The translations under genes were made by a program, and so were the position numbers. 64,000 bases of DNA from Quercus robur (lineage: Eukaryota; Streptophyta; Magnoliopsida; Fagales; Fagaceae). The stretch spans positions 51,355,501 to 51,419,500 of the forward strand of contig NC_065539.1 of assembly GCF_932294415.1 (NCBI RefSeq). The letters run 5' to 3'. Below the pieces are notes generated by a model. The model searched no databases. It was given only the letters and a program-made list of their open reading frames with translations, and was not told the DNA's origin. This document shows, in pieces, positions 12,915-24,482 of the stretch; the first letter of the stretch is position 1, and every line of letters starts with the position of its first letter.

Positions 12915-13549
12915 TTTGAATCAAAAGGTTTTAGTGTTTCAGTAATGATTATATTTGTTTTCTTTTGTTTTTTGAAGTGCTGTACCATCTATTCTCTTCT
13001 TTCAAGTAATATCCACCCAAATATAGATGTATATCTGGTCTGGCTCCTTAGTACTAGAAGAGTAAGAAGCTGCTTCAAGATGTATGGTGCAGATGGCAAT
13101 GGAAGTAAGCCTAAGCAAACGTGGAAAGCTTGAACTGAACCTAGAATCATGGTTTACAAGCAGACTCCTATGGTGCTGTGAGAGGAAGAAATTGGTGTCA
13201 TGAGGGACAAAGTGGTCCTTGATCCGAGATATCTCCATTGCACAAGATGGTTTTTTCTGAGAGACTATCTCAGAGACAAGAACTTACTTGGAATGATTAA
13301 CCATTTGGCAATTGAGGTGAAGCTATAATGCAAGTTAGAACGAGAGAAACATGAAAGAATGATATTTGAGGTTGCTGTTATGTACTTAAAGCCAGATAAG
13401 AAAAAAGGGAAGAATAACCTTTTAGGCTTTTACATTGCTAGTGCTATTTAAAATTTTGGTTAGTTAATCAGGATAGTCCTTGGCCTTCGCATGTTGGAGT
13501 AAAATTTTCTTCTATTTTCCCATACTGATTCTTTTTTTGGGGTCGAATT

Positions 13550-13938
13550 ACTAATTTGGTCCTCCAGCTACATGATAAAGTCAAAAAGTTCAGTTTGATT
13601 TCTCAACTATTAATTGTGTTGATTTAAAATTTTAAAATGTCTCGCAACTTTTAAAATAAAGTAAATAATATCATAGGGTATAGGGATCCCTCTCCATTTA
13701 AATTTTAATGAATTATAATTGAAATGATTAATTTTTACATTGTCTAATAAAAATCTTTTTAATGTAGTATTTGTTACATTTATTACCTTTTGATAAAATT
13801 TAAATGAGAACGATATTTAAGAATGAAATTGATTAAACTTTGAAAGTTGAGTGTATATTGCAAAACTATTACTCGAGAGCTTAAATAAACACAATTAATA
13901 GTCGAAGGATAAAATTGAATTAGAGGACCAAATTAGTA
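13550..13938. mobile_element. MITE-like element with inverted ends
   Basis: The left end CTAATTTGGTCCTCCAGCTA is inverted at the right end as GAGGACCAAATTAG, and a second block ACTATTAATTGTGTT recurs inverted about 45 bases in. The ends are bordered by TA on both sides, as expected for Tc1/mariner-type or similar MITEs. About 390 bases with no coding capacity. Confidence 0.6.
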
Positions 13939-14902
13939 GACATAAAATGGTACATCACATTATATATTACACAACTCTATAATTGACAATTTGTTGGATG
14001 TTCCATAGGTAATCAAAATACATAGATCATGGAGAATGCCAGAAGATACAAAAGGGTATAAAAGTTGAGCGCCCATTGTAGGCTTTGTAGCTAGGCTAGA
14101 TGGTCAACACATCTATTAGTTTCTCTATAATCTATGTATATGCTTCATCTTAATCTGCAGCCCGTAACATAACATTGTCCTGTAAACAGAAATAAATGTA
14201 GTAAAACAAGGCAGGATTGGTGGATGTGTTAAATTTAATTGCAAAGATAGTTAATTTCAATACTAATACTAATAAAGCCCATAAGCCAAGCGAATTGTAA
14301 TTCTATCATCCTTATCTTTGCAATACAACTTGATAAGTAATGAGATGTCTCCAAAGCATGATGATGTAGTAGTTCCTCCCCTCATATTTATGATAAATCT
14401 CACTAATTAAATTCACTGTATATTCCGTCATAAATGTAAGGAGTATGAGTACCATGTCATAGAATCACCTAATAATTTTCCCAACTTGATAATAAAATAA
14501 GCACTGGCCAATTGCCAAAATGACCTTGAAAAGTACATGCTTGAAAATTTTCAATTCTAGCTAATAATTTGTTTGGTATTTTTGGGTCCTACTTTCATTA
14601 ATGAGTACAAGAAATGCATTAGTTAAAGTTGAGTTTTTATTTATATATTTATCAAAATAGATATTTAAAAAAAAAAAATTCATTATCTATTATTACTTTC
14701 CAATGCTATGAGATCGGCTTGATTTTTATTTAGTAATTCTTTGTTTTAAAGGGTTTATTTTTATTGCTCATTTATAATTCCTAATGACCCTATATATATA
14801 TATATATATCTTTTAAAAAAATTTCTAGTTTTTTTTTTTTTTTTTTGGAGAAACGTCTAGTTTAAAATTTTAGGCAAAATAAACAAAGAAAATAAGCTTT
14901 GG

Positions 14903-14911
14903 CCTAAACCC
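14903..14911 (+). promoter_or_regulatory. Telomere-like promoter motif upstream of the SPOUT gene
   Basis: CCTAAACCC, about 95 bases before the start codon, matches the telomere-type repeat seen as telo-box in promoters of plant ribosome-related genes. This fits an rRNA-modifying product. Motif match only. Confidence 0.35.
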
Positions 14912-15004
14912 TTTCACTCTCAAGCTGAAACTCAAAACCCTTGCAAACTAGGCGCGGTTTCTAACTTTCTACTAGCTTCAAACACCTCATCACATTAATT
15001 AGTA

Positions 15005-15296
15005 ATGGCGAAGAAGAAAAAGAGAGCGAGAGCCGAAGCCGAATCCGAATCCCAACCAGAACCACAACCACAACCACAAAATGAAGTTGAGCTCGTTGCT
15101 AATGGCGACTCTCACGATAGCGAGAAGAAGAAGAAGAAGAAAAAGCAAAAGAAACAACATAACAAAGCAGACAACGACCACGAAGAAGAAGAAGCAAAGG
15201 AAATACCCACTGTCACCATAGCCCTCGCCGGTTCCATCATCAACAACGCCCAATCCCTCGAACTCGCCACTCGCGTACCTCTCTCTCTCTCTCTCC

Positions 15297-15332
<36 letters not shown>

Positions 15333-18300
15333 TATTATTTTTATTTATTTATTTGTTTTTTGTTTTTCTAAGTTGGCTGGTCAGATTGCTCGTGCCGCAA
15401 CGATTTTCCGAATCGATGAGGTTGGAAGATTATGCATTTTTTTTCTTCTAATTTGTTCGTATTTTGGATTGCAATGAAAGAAATTATTCAATTGTTGTCA
15501 TTATTTGTGTAAACAAACAGGTGGTGGTGTTTGATAACAAGAGTGATTCAGTGAATGATTACAGTGTTAAAGAATTGGATAGTTCAGATGAGAACGAAAC
15601 CGGCGCGCCTTTTCTTATTAGGATCTTGCGGTATCTTGAGACGCCTCAATATTTGAGGAGAGCTCTGTTTCCAAAGCATAATAGCTTGAGATTTGTGGTA
15701 CTGAAATGCAGATTTTTTTTTTTTTTGGTTGATAAATTGAAGTGCATTTTGTTTAGTTGAGTATTGGTGTGTAGTGGATTGAAGTTTGTTTTGTGTAATG
15801 TTTTTTTTTTTGCAGGGTGTGTTGCCACCACTTGATGCTCCGCATCATTTGCGTAAGCATGAGTGGGCTCCGTATCGAGAAGGTAATGATAATTTAGTTT
15901 AAAAATGTAAATTTTGAGGGGAGTGGTTACACTTTCGATGATTGATAGTGAATTAGTGAGCTCTTTGGCTTTCAATGCATAGAAATACCCGCAGCATTAG
16001 TAGTGTATTGCAGAGGTAAAAAGACGTGGAGTATCATACCGAGATGGTATGAAATGTGAAAGTCTTTGAATAGGTGTGTGTTCGGTCATGCCAATGAGCT
16101 CTAGCTAAATTAGCACCTCCTCCTGTTATAAGTTATAGGTAGAAGGTGAGGTCATAGGTTCAAGATGCATTGTGTGCGTGTGTAACTTACCAATTTTAAA
16201 AAAAGCTTCTGGATGAAGAAATAAAAGAGAGGGAGAGAAAAATGTGAGATAACTTGGAAGTATTTGACCAAAGATGTGGCTTAAGATGGATGGAATTGGA
16301 TGTTATAATTCTCGACTTTTACTTAAGATGAATTTAACAAGCTTGAAAATGTTTGCTCTTAATCGAGGGAACATTGTGCATTACATGATTGTGTTGTATG
16401 ATGTTTTTCTTCTAGATTTTGGAAGGCTAGCTTGAAACTATTGACAATGTTAGTTTCAATGACCTTGTTTTTTTCCTTAAAATCCATAGTATTAGATGTA
16501 TGCCTGAAATTTTGATATCTTGAAATAACTTTGCAGGTGTCACACTAAAAGAAAGATCTCCAGACTCGGGAACACTTGTTGATGTGGGTCTACATAAGGT
16601 ACAGTCAAATTTTGCTTGGCGTTAGCTGTTTTGTACAATTGTTATTTCCCCCTCTAAAATAAATTTGTATAGAAAGGTATGAAAAAATCATTCCACACAT
16701 CAATTTATGGGCACAATCATCTAGTATCTGGATGTCAAATGACTAACATGTTACTCGTGATGGCAAACAATTGATGAACTTATTAATTTATGATCATGCC
16801 AAATGAATCCAGCAGTGATAAACAAATGATAACCTCACATGAGTTTCAGAAATTGAGTTCTGTAATCCTGTAACCTTAATCTGTATTTAATTCCTGAAGT
16901 TCAGTTCTGTCTACTTCCCAGTTTACTTGAAAGTCAATACACTCTTTTAAAGTAGACCATAGTTCTCTCTCCGTCTCTCTGTGCATGTGTCTGTACACAT
17001 TCGTTTGTAGGTGCGGTGGAATGTAAGTGCCTCAGTAGATAGTTCTATTTGCTCTTTCCACTGTTCCTGTGATGGTCCCAATTGTTTTTTCCCTCCTAAT
17101 TTTTCTCCCATATTAACGACTTGGATTGCTTGTTGAGTTTGATTTATGGTGAGTGGGCTGGTCAAGGGGCGTTGTTTGTGTATGTTTGCCATGTCTCATT
17201 TAGTTTTTTGCTGTCTTTATCCATTAGCATTGGGTTGCTGGCAAGATAGTATACTGACCTTTAAATCTTGTTAATATGTCATCTATAAAAACATGATAAA
17301 TTATCCTTGTAGTACATATGCAAAGCAATAGTTGCCAATAGCTTCCAAACATATTGTTTTTTTCTAATTAAAATAGGCAAGTGAAGATATGTGCTGACTT
17401 CCTTCGCTGGCACATTCCACTTTTACTTTGCATTTGAAGATTGGATAATCCCCCCCCCCCCCTCTCCCTCACTTCCCAATAAAATAAAATAAAAGGATAT
17501 ACAATGTTTTCCAAAAAATTGTTCATTTATTGATTCACTGATGTCAATGAGTTTTACCTCAAATGGCGCCTCCTCTCCTGGTAAGAACAGGGTGGAGGGT
17601 GAGGTTCATGACCTACTAGGTGCACATGTAACTTTTCAATAAAAAAGAAATATTGATTCACTGGTATTTATGCAGCATGTTGTTATTGATCAAGTAGTGG
17701 AACCTGGAACAAGAGTTACTGTAGCTATGGGAACCAATCGCAACCTGGATACTGGTAATGAGTAGATGTTTCTAACTGGTCTAAGTGGTTTCTTGATCGT
17801 ATTATTTTGTTTTCTAAGTTGTGGACCCTTTTTATTGGTCATTTAATTCCTTTTGCATGTCTCAACTTTTTCCTTCATTTGTGTAACCTATTCATTTTCT
17901 TGGAACTAAATTGTAGTTGAGTTGGTTTGACTTATTTAAAAAAAAAAATGTAGTTAAGTTTTTGGCATTCATTGTATTCACACCACCTGCTATGGTATCT
18001 GGATAAATTATCGGTGGTGAGTTCCATATGCCATTGCATTAGAATACAATGATCCTTTTTCTCTTTTTATTTTTCCCTTAAGTTTCATTTTTATTATGCC
18101 TTCATGCATCATCTTCCTGTAATTGGGAAAAAAATTGTGTTATTACTGAAGTTTATGATCCACAATTGCATTAATCTAGATTTACCGCGTGAAATTGCCT
18201 CACCCTCCAAGCCTAGGGAAGAATCAGGAATGTATTGGGGGTATAGAGTTCGATATGCTTCCAATCTGAGTTCAGTATTTAAGGATTGCCCATACAAGGT

Positions 18301-20328
18301 ATTCATCCTCATTCTTCCACACCATGATTCTTCCTCTTTTATCTTTTCCCTTTTCCCCCTTTCTTTTTAGCATCATTTCTTGGTAACCCTTCATTGATGG
18401 CCTTTCTCTATCAACTTATGTTATATTCACAGGGTGGCTATGACCATTTGATTGGTACCTCAGAGCATGGTCTGATTGTTAATTCATCAGATCTGACCAT
18501 ACCTACTTTCAGGTATGTTTCTGTTTGGTGTCTTGACTGTAAATAAGATTGTTTATAACTTAATAAAAAAAAAAAAAAAGTGTTTTTGAGTCCAGTGGGC
18601 TCTAGCCCCAGTGAAACTTTCTCCTTGTAAGAGCAAAGTGGAGGGAGAGGTCGTTCAAAGACCTTCTGGGTGCATGTTTAATTATCAATAAAAAAAAGTG
18701 TTTTTGTCAGTTGTTGTAGGACTTCCTTTGGCTAGCTGCTCTTTGGTTACTAGAACTAATGTCTCTGTCTGTAAAATTTAAACTGGTTGATATATGTATA
18801 TTTATAGTTCAATTAGTGGGCTGCCTCATGATGACAATGGAAAAAATTTCAGTGACTTAAGTTAATAACCTCTAATCTATATCTATGCCTTTTGAAGGCT
18901 AAAAATAGAATCACTTTTACAATATTATATGTTCATCATATTAAGCAGGAAACTAGAGAGAGGTGAGTAAGAAAATCAACTTTAGTAGTGTCTGTTTAGT
19001 AGGCATTTTTAGCAATTGAATGATCTGATTTGATAAGTGAGTGGCTTTCAGTAGTGTCTGTTTTTAAGGGTACATCATATTTCCTTGTTTTATGTTTATG
19101 TTTGGGTTTGTAGTATTCTTAACATCCCATTTTTCCCAACTTCATATACAATTCAAATTTAGATTTTTTTTTTTTTTAATGGGAATTTTATTAGCCAAAT
19201 TGCATCAAGCAGTAACTAGGCAGGGAATAGGGATAATACGTATTAGAATTGTTGGTTGTACCTAGTCTCCTGTTTTCTGCAGGGTATGGGAGAGGTGGCT
19301 TTTAGACAGCCTTACCCTCAATTTAGCATTTTCTAAATCATAATTAAGCTCCACATATGCAGTTGGAGAATCAAAGATGACAAAACCATCTCTCAGAACA
19401 TCAAAAGTTTTAGATTTGAAGCAATATGAACTCAAGTATACATCATGATAATATATACATACTCAATGCATTTACCCTTGATGCTTGTTAATCTGTTGTA
19501 TGTATAATTTTTAGGCATCTATTGATTGCTTTTGGTGGACTTGCTGGGTTGGAAGAGAGCATCGAGGAAGACAATAATTTAAAGGTATATTACTAGATGA
19601 AAGGTTAATTTCTGTAGACACTTTTTGGTTTCCTGTTTGGGAAAACATTTCCAGGAAGTGCAAATGGATTTTGGTAACAAGATATTTTCAGATGGATCTT
19701 TCTTGAATAGAGCTGTAAAATAGAAAATAGAAAACAGAGAACATGATTTTATTTCTCTTTAATGCTTCTGACTGGGATTTTAATACTCCTGTCTTATGAC
19801 TTAAAAGAATGTCTAATCTCACTGTGCACTTGTTCTTTTCTTATTTGTGTATCCATTGTAACATTTAACCCACTTATGCTTGATTTGGCATGAGAAAATG
19901 AATTGAGGAAGGCATTGGTTATTAGATTTAGTAATGGAGTTCTGGACTATCTTGAAATTTCTGTCCTTTATAATTTTACATGACAAGCCACAATTATTGT
20001 TGCTAGTTTAAGTGTTTAACAGCCAAAAGGAGGAAAAGAGAATATGGTAAAATACTGAATGCTGTTAATGTTGCTTTCAGGGGAAAAATGCGCAGGAGGT
20101 ATTTGATTTGTACTTGAACACATGTCCACATCAGGGGAGTCGAACGATTCGAACAGAGGTACTTGTATATTCTCCATTTTTCAGTTGCCCAAAAAAAAAA
20201 AAAAAAATCTTCTTTAATTATTCATAATTTTGCTCAATTTGCATCTTTATGGATAGGAAGCAATACTTATATCTCTTCAGTATTTCCAAGAGCCAATAAG
20301 CCGAGCATTGCAGAGAGTGGAAGTTTAA
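15005..20328 (+). CDS. SPOUT-class RNA methyltransferase, C9orf114/SPOUT1 (DUF171) family
   Basis: Joined exons: 15005-15274, 15373-15420, 15521-15697, 15816-15882, 16537-16598, 17676-17754, 18180-18298, 18433-18512, 19515-19584, 20081-20158, 20257-20328, giving 373 residues with all phases consistent. Residues 1-80 are charged, with Lys-rich stretches that look like a nuclear or nucleolar signal. From about residue 68 (PTVTIALAGSIINNA) the alpha/beta-knot fold starts; the C-terminal part (GTSEHGLIVNSSDL, then LIAFGGLAGLEESI) is the usual cofactor-binding knot region. The human homologue is reported as a 28S rRNA uridine methyltransferase and centromere-associated protein, so a role in ribosome maturation is likely but inferred. 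Introns 5, 6 and 8 contain SINE copies. It lies between KAPP and the SNF2 gene, as in Arabidopsis. Confidence 0.92.
15275..15372 (+). repeat. Microsatellite-filled mini-intron (intron 1 of the SPOUT gene)
   Basis: This 98-base intron consists of the donor GTACC, a CT run, about fifteen TA units (15300-15330), a TTTA/T-rich tract and the acceptor CTAAG. Almost no unique sequence is left. Confidence 0.8.
16090..16204 (+). repeat. SINE copy C, SPOUT gene intron 4
   Basis: GCCAATGAGCTCTAGCTAAA at the A-box end, GAAGGTGAGGTCATAGGTTC at the B box, then TGTGTAACTTACCAATTTT and an A7 tail. Confidence 0.8.
17450..17462. repeat. C13 homopolymer in SPOUT gene intron 5
   Basis: Thirteen C on the coding strand followed by CT-rich sequence. 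Confidence 0.85.
17528..17663 (+). repeat. SINE copy D with 13-bp target duplication, SPOUT gene intron 5
   Basis: The SINE body (17541-17650) is flanked by perfect direct repeats TATTGATTCACTG at 17528-17540 and 17651-17663, showing that it moved by target-primed retroposition. It ends just before the exon 6 acceptor at 17675, so the insertion sits only a dozen bases from a splice site. Confidence 0.88.
18580..18706 (+). repeat. SINE copy E with target duplication, SPOUT gene intron 8
   Basis: The body at 18589-18697 starts AGTCCAGTGGGCTCTAGCCC and ends ATTATCAATAAAAAAA. GTGTTTTTG is repeated at 18580-18588 and 18698-18706, with A runs in front of both. Confidence 0.85.
19164..19270 (-). 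mobile_element. Probable LINE 3'-tail fragment, SPOUT gene intron 8
   Basis: On the reverse strand the segment ends TTGGCTAATAAAATTCCCAT followed by A14, a typical plant LINE terminus. The 5' limit is not clear. Confidence 0.45.
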
Positions 20329-23300
20329 TTTTCCTTGAGTCAACTAACAGCTACATATTCAGAATTTTGGCAAATGTCTTACTTGGTGGAAGTACTCGAT
20401 CTGGTCACCATGTTCCAGATTAAATCTGGTTGTAGACTGTATGAAATATACATATGAATAATTACAAAGGTGGAATTACCCTGACATCTTAAGTCAATTT
20501 TTATCCATTAATCGAGGCTTCTTTTTTGAGATATTTTCCCAAAAATGTTAAATTATGATATGTACACTGGTTTAAGCTGTACAGGAATGTTGTACCGTAA
20601 CAATATGTTTTCTTAATTTCTTTCCCTGCTTAAAATTGCTGGCTTAAGAACACTTATAGATTTATATTTTAGAACGTTTGGCATCAGAAGTGTTACTAAA
20701 ATGCTTGTATGTTAATCTAGAAAACTTATTTTCATACTATAGTTAAGACCAAACAATTCAATTAATTGTCAATGTTGTTATTATTACCTATTCTTTATCT
20801 TGGAGCCCAGGGTTGATTTTGATTTTTGTGAGGTGGTGGGGGAGGGGTGGGTTCAGTTTGAGTGCATTAATGGCGAGGAGCAACAATGTGGTCATGGGTG
20901 GCAAATTCTTCCAATAATTCTAGGACATTGCACTCGCAGTTGACAAGCAAATTGGGATGGTGGCGCCTTTGTGATGAAAAAATGGCACTGGACAGGCCAT
21001 CAACAAAGGATGCTGCTCCTAGTACACCAACAATAAGGAAACTAGCCAGATTCTAACAACCAAAGCAGCACTTTATGCAGCATGGAAATAAGGATACAGG
21101 GAGCTTATTGCACTCACAAACTCTAGGCCTAAGATACAAAGCATCAACAGAGAACCTACGCACGTCGAAAGCTATGTTTAAGCAAAGTATATTTCAGAGA
21201 AAGACCGTGACTGATAATGAAGGAGGTTACTGGGTTGGCCAAGGAGGCCATGCAAAACTTTTTAAGGCTCATTTGGAAATAATTTTCTTTTTTAGGAGTA
21301 CCAAAAGAAATGCAAAAAAAGAGCTTTAAGGGCTCCAAATTTGGGCTTTAGCTTAACGCCCTTTTAAGCTTATGAGGGAGCTTAAAATACTCTTTTCAGA
21401 TTTGACCAAACATATGAGATATGATCTTTCCACCTCTTTATGGGGGTTGGTAATGCAATACCAAACTATCCCTCAATCTTGCTTCACAACAGCATTGGTG
21501 GCTCTTGGTGGTGTTTGAGCTTGGAGTTGGTTTTTTGGCGGTAGAGTGAGTTATGGTGGCTAGTGGCAATTTTTGGGGTTTGATTTGGAATGTGTTTCAC
21601 AATTTGGGTTGGATGTTGGCCGTCTGAAGTGGTGTTTTGTTGGTGGTATGGATTTTTGTTCCGGGTGATTTGGGGTTTGTTGTTGGTTTTTGTAATTGGA
21701 TTTGGGGCTCGATGGCCATTGTTTTGGATTGTCTTTGAACTTGTGCGTGATGACTGTGTACTGGTTTAGGGAAGGGTGTTTTGAAGGTGAATGCATCCTA
21801 TGCTTTGAGACACTCATAATATGTAGATTCCACTTGTATGTGGAGTGCACATATTGTGAGAGACTCGCTGCATACACCTGAAACACAAGATACTTTTTCA
21901 TTTGGCAAAAAAGAATGGTGAAGATTTTGATTGTAAACAAAGAAATAATAAATAAATATTTAATAAATAGAATACATAAAAAATAAAAGGTTGTTAAAAA
22001 GTTTATTTAAAAACGTGATTAACTATTTCTTTAAAATCTACAATAACATGGGGTTTTAGCTCAAATCGTAAATTGTTGAAGATGCTCTCAAAACAAGGAG
22101 CCCTAAGAAGTCAAATAATGCTCTTATAAATCATTTCATGACACTTACCTATAATTAAAACTTCCAATTAATAACACATGCTACCTTTTCATTATGAAAT
22201 TTCTTTTCTTTTCTTTTTCTTTTTCTTTTTTTTTTTCTTTTTAATTTTTAGAGACAATAGCAATTGGAAGCTATAAGCTCACCTAGCCTGAAACTAATTT
22301 TGAAATATAATAAATTTGAAATATTAGAACATTTTTGAATTTTGATATCCGTTTAAGATAATTTTTTTTCCATGATAATTTTCAAGAATCAAATAAATTG
22401 TTTTGTTCCTTCTACTAGCACCGTATTGTTGGATTAATATTTAAAAATATTCAAAAAAATATTAAATATTTAAAAGCCTTTTAAAAAATTTCCCTTTATT
22501 TTTATATCTCCGAGGGACTAAACTTGATTTATCCATAACTAATATATATTATTATACTTTTTCTTGCTTACATTAAAGTGGAAAATGGAGGATTCGATCA
22601 AGCCCAAGTTGTCTTTTACGAGAGAATCAGGCAACATCGCTTAGTTATAAGACTCTTAGATCATATTATTATACTTTAGTGATGAAACAGTTGATTGTAT
22701 GACTGATATTAATAATAAATTCTTGTAAACAAAGAAATTAGAAAGACATTAGTGTGATATTGGTTATCAAGTTTCCAATTCGCAAGTAAATGTTTCTAAA
22801 TTTTGAGGGGAAAAAAGTTTAAGTATATTTTTTTTATTTTTTTTTTATATTAGTGTGTTACCTTAATTGTAGCATAGAATTAGGTTTTGTATTGAATCTT
22901 GGTTGGACATTATTCAGGATGTTACTTGAAATTTTTAGTGTCATGATGATAATTGTAGGGTAACGTTTAGATTTATAGGTGAGAATCTTGGGAGCACATC
23001 ATTACTCATACATTTAGGTTGATGGGTTTCAAATATCATTACGCTAAGGACTTGCTCGATAATTATGAGTGTGCTCGAGTTGGACTAGATTTAGATGTAG
23101 TCAATTTGGTTTAACCTTAATAAATGACATTGACTAAGAGACCCTATCCTAATTATATTTTTGTTTATTCATATCATTTATGAAATTCATATAAACTATA
23201 CAATTATTTTTTGCTAATCTAGACATTATTATTCAAATACATGAACATGGAATACTCATGTAGAGGAATGGACAATATGGTTTGAGAATTGAGATATTTG

Positions 23301-23463
23301 AATATCTACATAGTACATCTTAAAAAAAAAAAAAAAAACATAGTGATTGAATATAATAGCCCATTCACCTAATTTGAGAATTGGGATATTTTAATATGAT
23401 GAAAATATTCTCTAATGATTTTTGGGAAAACGAAAAAAAGAAAAAAAAATTAACTTTAGCGGT
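20329..23463. other. Intergenic DNA between the SPOUT and SNF2 genes
   Basis: Begins with the probable 3' UTR of the SPOUT gene. 21340-23460 is very AT-rich. Open frames at 21075-21940 have no recognisable domain and are bounded by low-complexity sequence. I found no mobile element with clear ends here. Confidence 0.5.
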
Positions 23464-23471
23464 GCACCAAA

Positions 23472-23486
23472 GGCCCAAGCGGCCCA
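23472..23486 (+). promoter_or_regulatory. Paired site II-like motifs upstream of the SNF2 gene
   Basis: GGCCCA occurs at 23472-23477 and 23481-23486. Paired GGCCCA/TGGGCC (site II) elements are bound by TCP factors in promoters of growth-related plant genes. They lie about 80 bases upstream of a TATA-like box. Confidence 0.45.
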
Positions 23487-23563
23487 AAGGATCCAGCGAT
23501 ATTTTATAGGGGTAATTTCGTCATTCCACAAAAATAAAGCCGTGTTTGGTCACGAAACAAAAA

Positions 23564-23569
23564 TATAAA
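23564..23569 (+). promoter_or_regulatory. TATA-like box of the SNF2 gene
   Basis: TATAAA, followed about 30 bases downstream by a pyrimidine-rich then GA-rich leader. This places a transcription start near 23595-23600 and a leader of about 275 bases before the ATG at 23872. Confidence 0.5.
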
Positions 23570-23871
23570 AGCGAACCCATCCCTCTCTGCTTCACCTAAA
23601 GAGCGCCGAAGAGAGAGATAGAGAGAGAAAGAGACCCAAACCATTCTATTTTTTTTATTTTCTTCGAACCCAAAAGAAAAAAAAAGAAAAAAAATATATA
23701 GGGCAAAAAAAAAAAAAAAAAAAAAAAAAAGAGAGAGAAGCGAAATTATAAACCCACAGAGACAGAAGTAACAAAAAGATTAGAATTTGTTGGCACTAAC
23801 AATTTTTCAAATATCCGTTAACGCACAAAGAAGAGAGCAAAAAAAAGGGACCGTTGGGGGGCGCTCCCGCC

Positions 23872-24450
23872 ATGGCTCAGCTCGAGAGCCAGGCTCAGAC
23901 CCAAGGCCACGAGCCCTGGCTCGACCCTGACCATGTCCGCAGCACCAAGTCTCTGATCTGCGCTCTCAACCTCGTCTCTCGCAACCTCCCTCTCCCTCCT
24001 GACCTCTACGACGCCGTTTCCTCCATCTGTTCCTCCCGCGAACACGCCGACGCCGTTGAGGCCCGAAACGGCGTCGTCGGCGGTGCTGCTGCTGCTGCTG
24101 AATCCGGATCCGTTGCGAGCAAGGTTTTGGTATGGGTTCGTTTTGTGATGTTGTTTGGTTTTTTTGTGCTCTTGTTTCTTGGTTTTTGGTGTTTTTTGTG
24201 AGGGTTGGGATTTTGCGTGGTTTGGAGGGGTTAGGGTTGGGGATTTTGTGTGTGGGAGTGGTGAATTAGGGTTTTTGTTGTTGGTTTGAGTATGTGTTTG
24301 TGTTTTTATGTGGTTGAATGGCTTTGTGTTTGGGTGTTGGGGGCTTTTCTTTGAGTTAATTTGAAGGAGTTTTGTGGGATTAGGGTTTAGGTTTAGGGTT
24401 GGGATTTTTGTTTGTATTATTGCTGGTTTTTTTTTTTTTTTGGATTTTTC

Positions 24451-24482
<32 letters not shown>

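Larger units (their letters stand above)
12915..15004. other. KAPP 3' flank and intergenic DNA before the SPOUT gene
   Basis: The first few hundred bases after the KAPP stop are the probable 3' UTR. A short MITE-like inverted-repeat element lies at 13550-13938, and a TA run at 14791-14809. No protein-like reading frame was seen. Confidence 0.55.

Noticed and set aside
21560-21940. 126-codon open frame on the reverse strand
   Set aside because: Rich in Pro, Ser, Lys and Asn with no domain; located in repetitive T/G-rich intergenic DNA. Probably chance.
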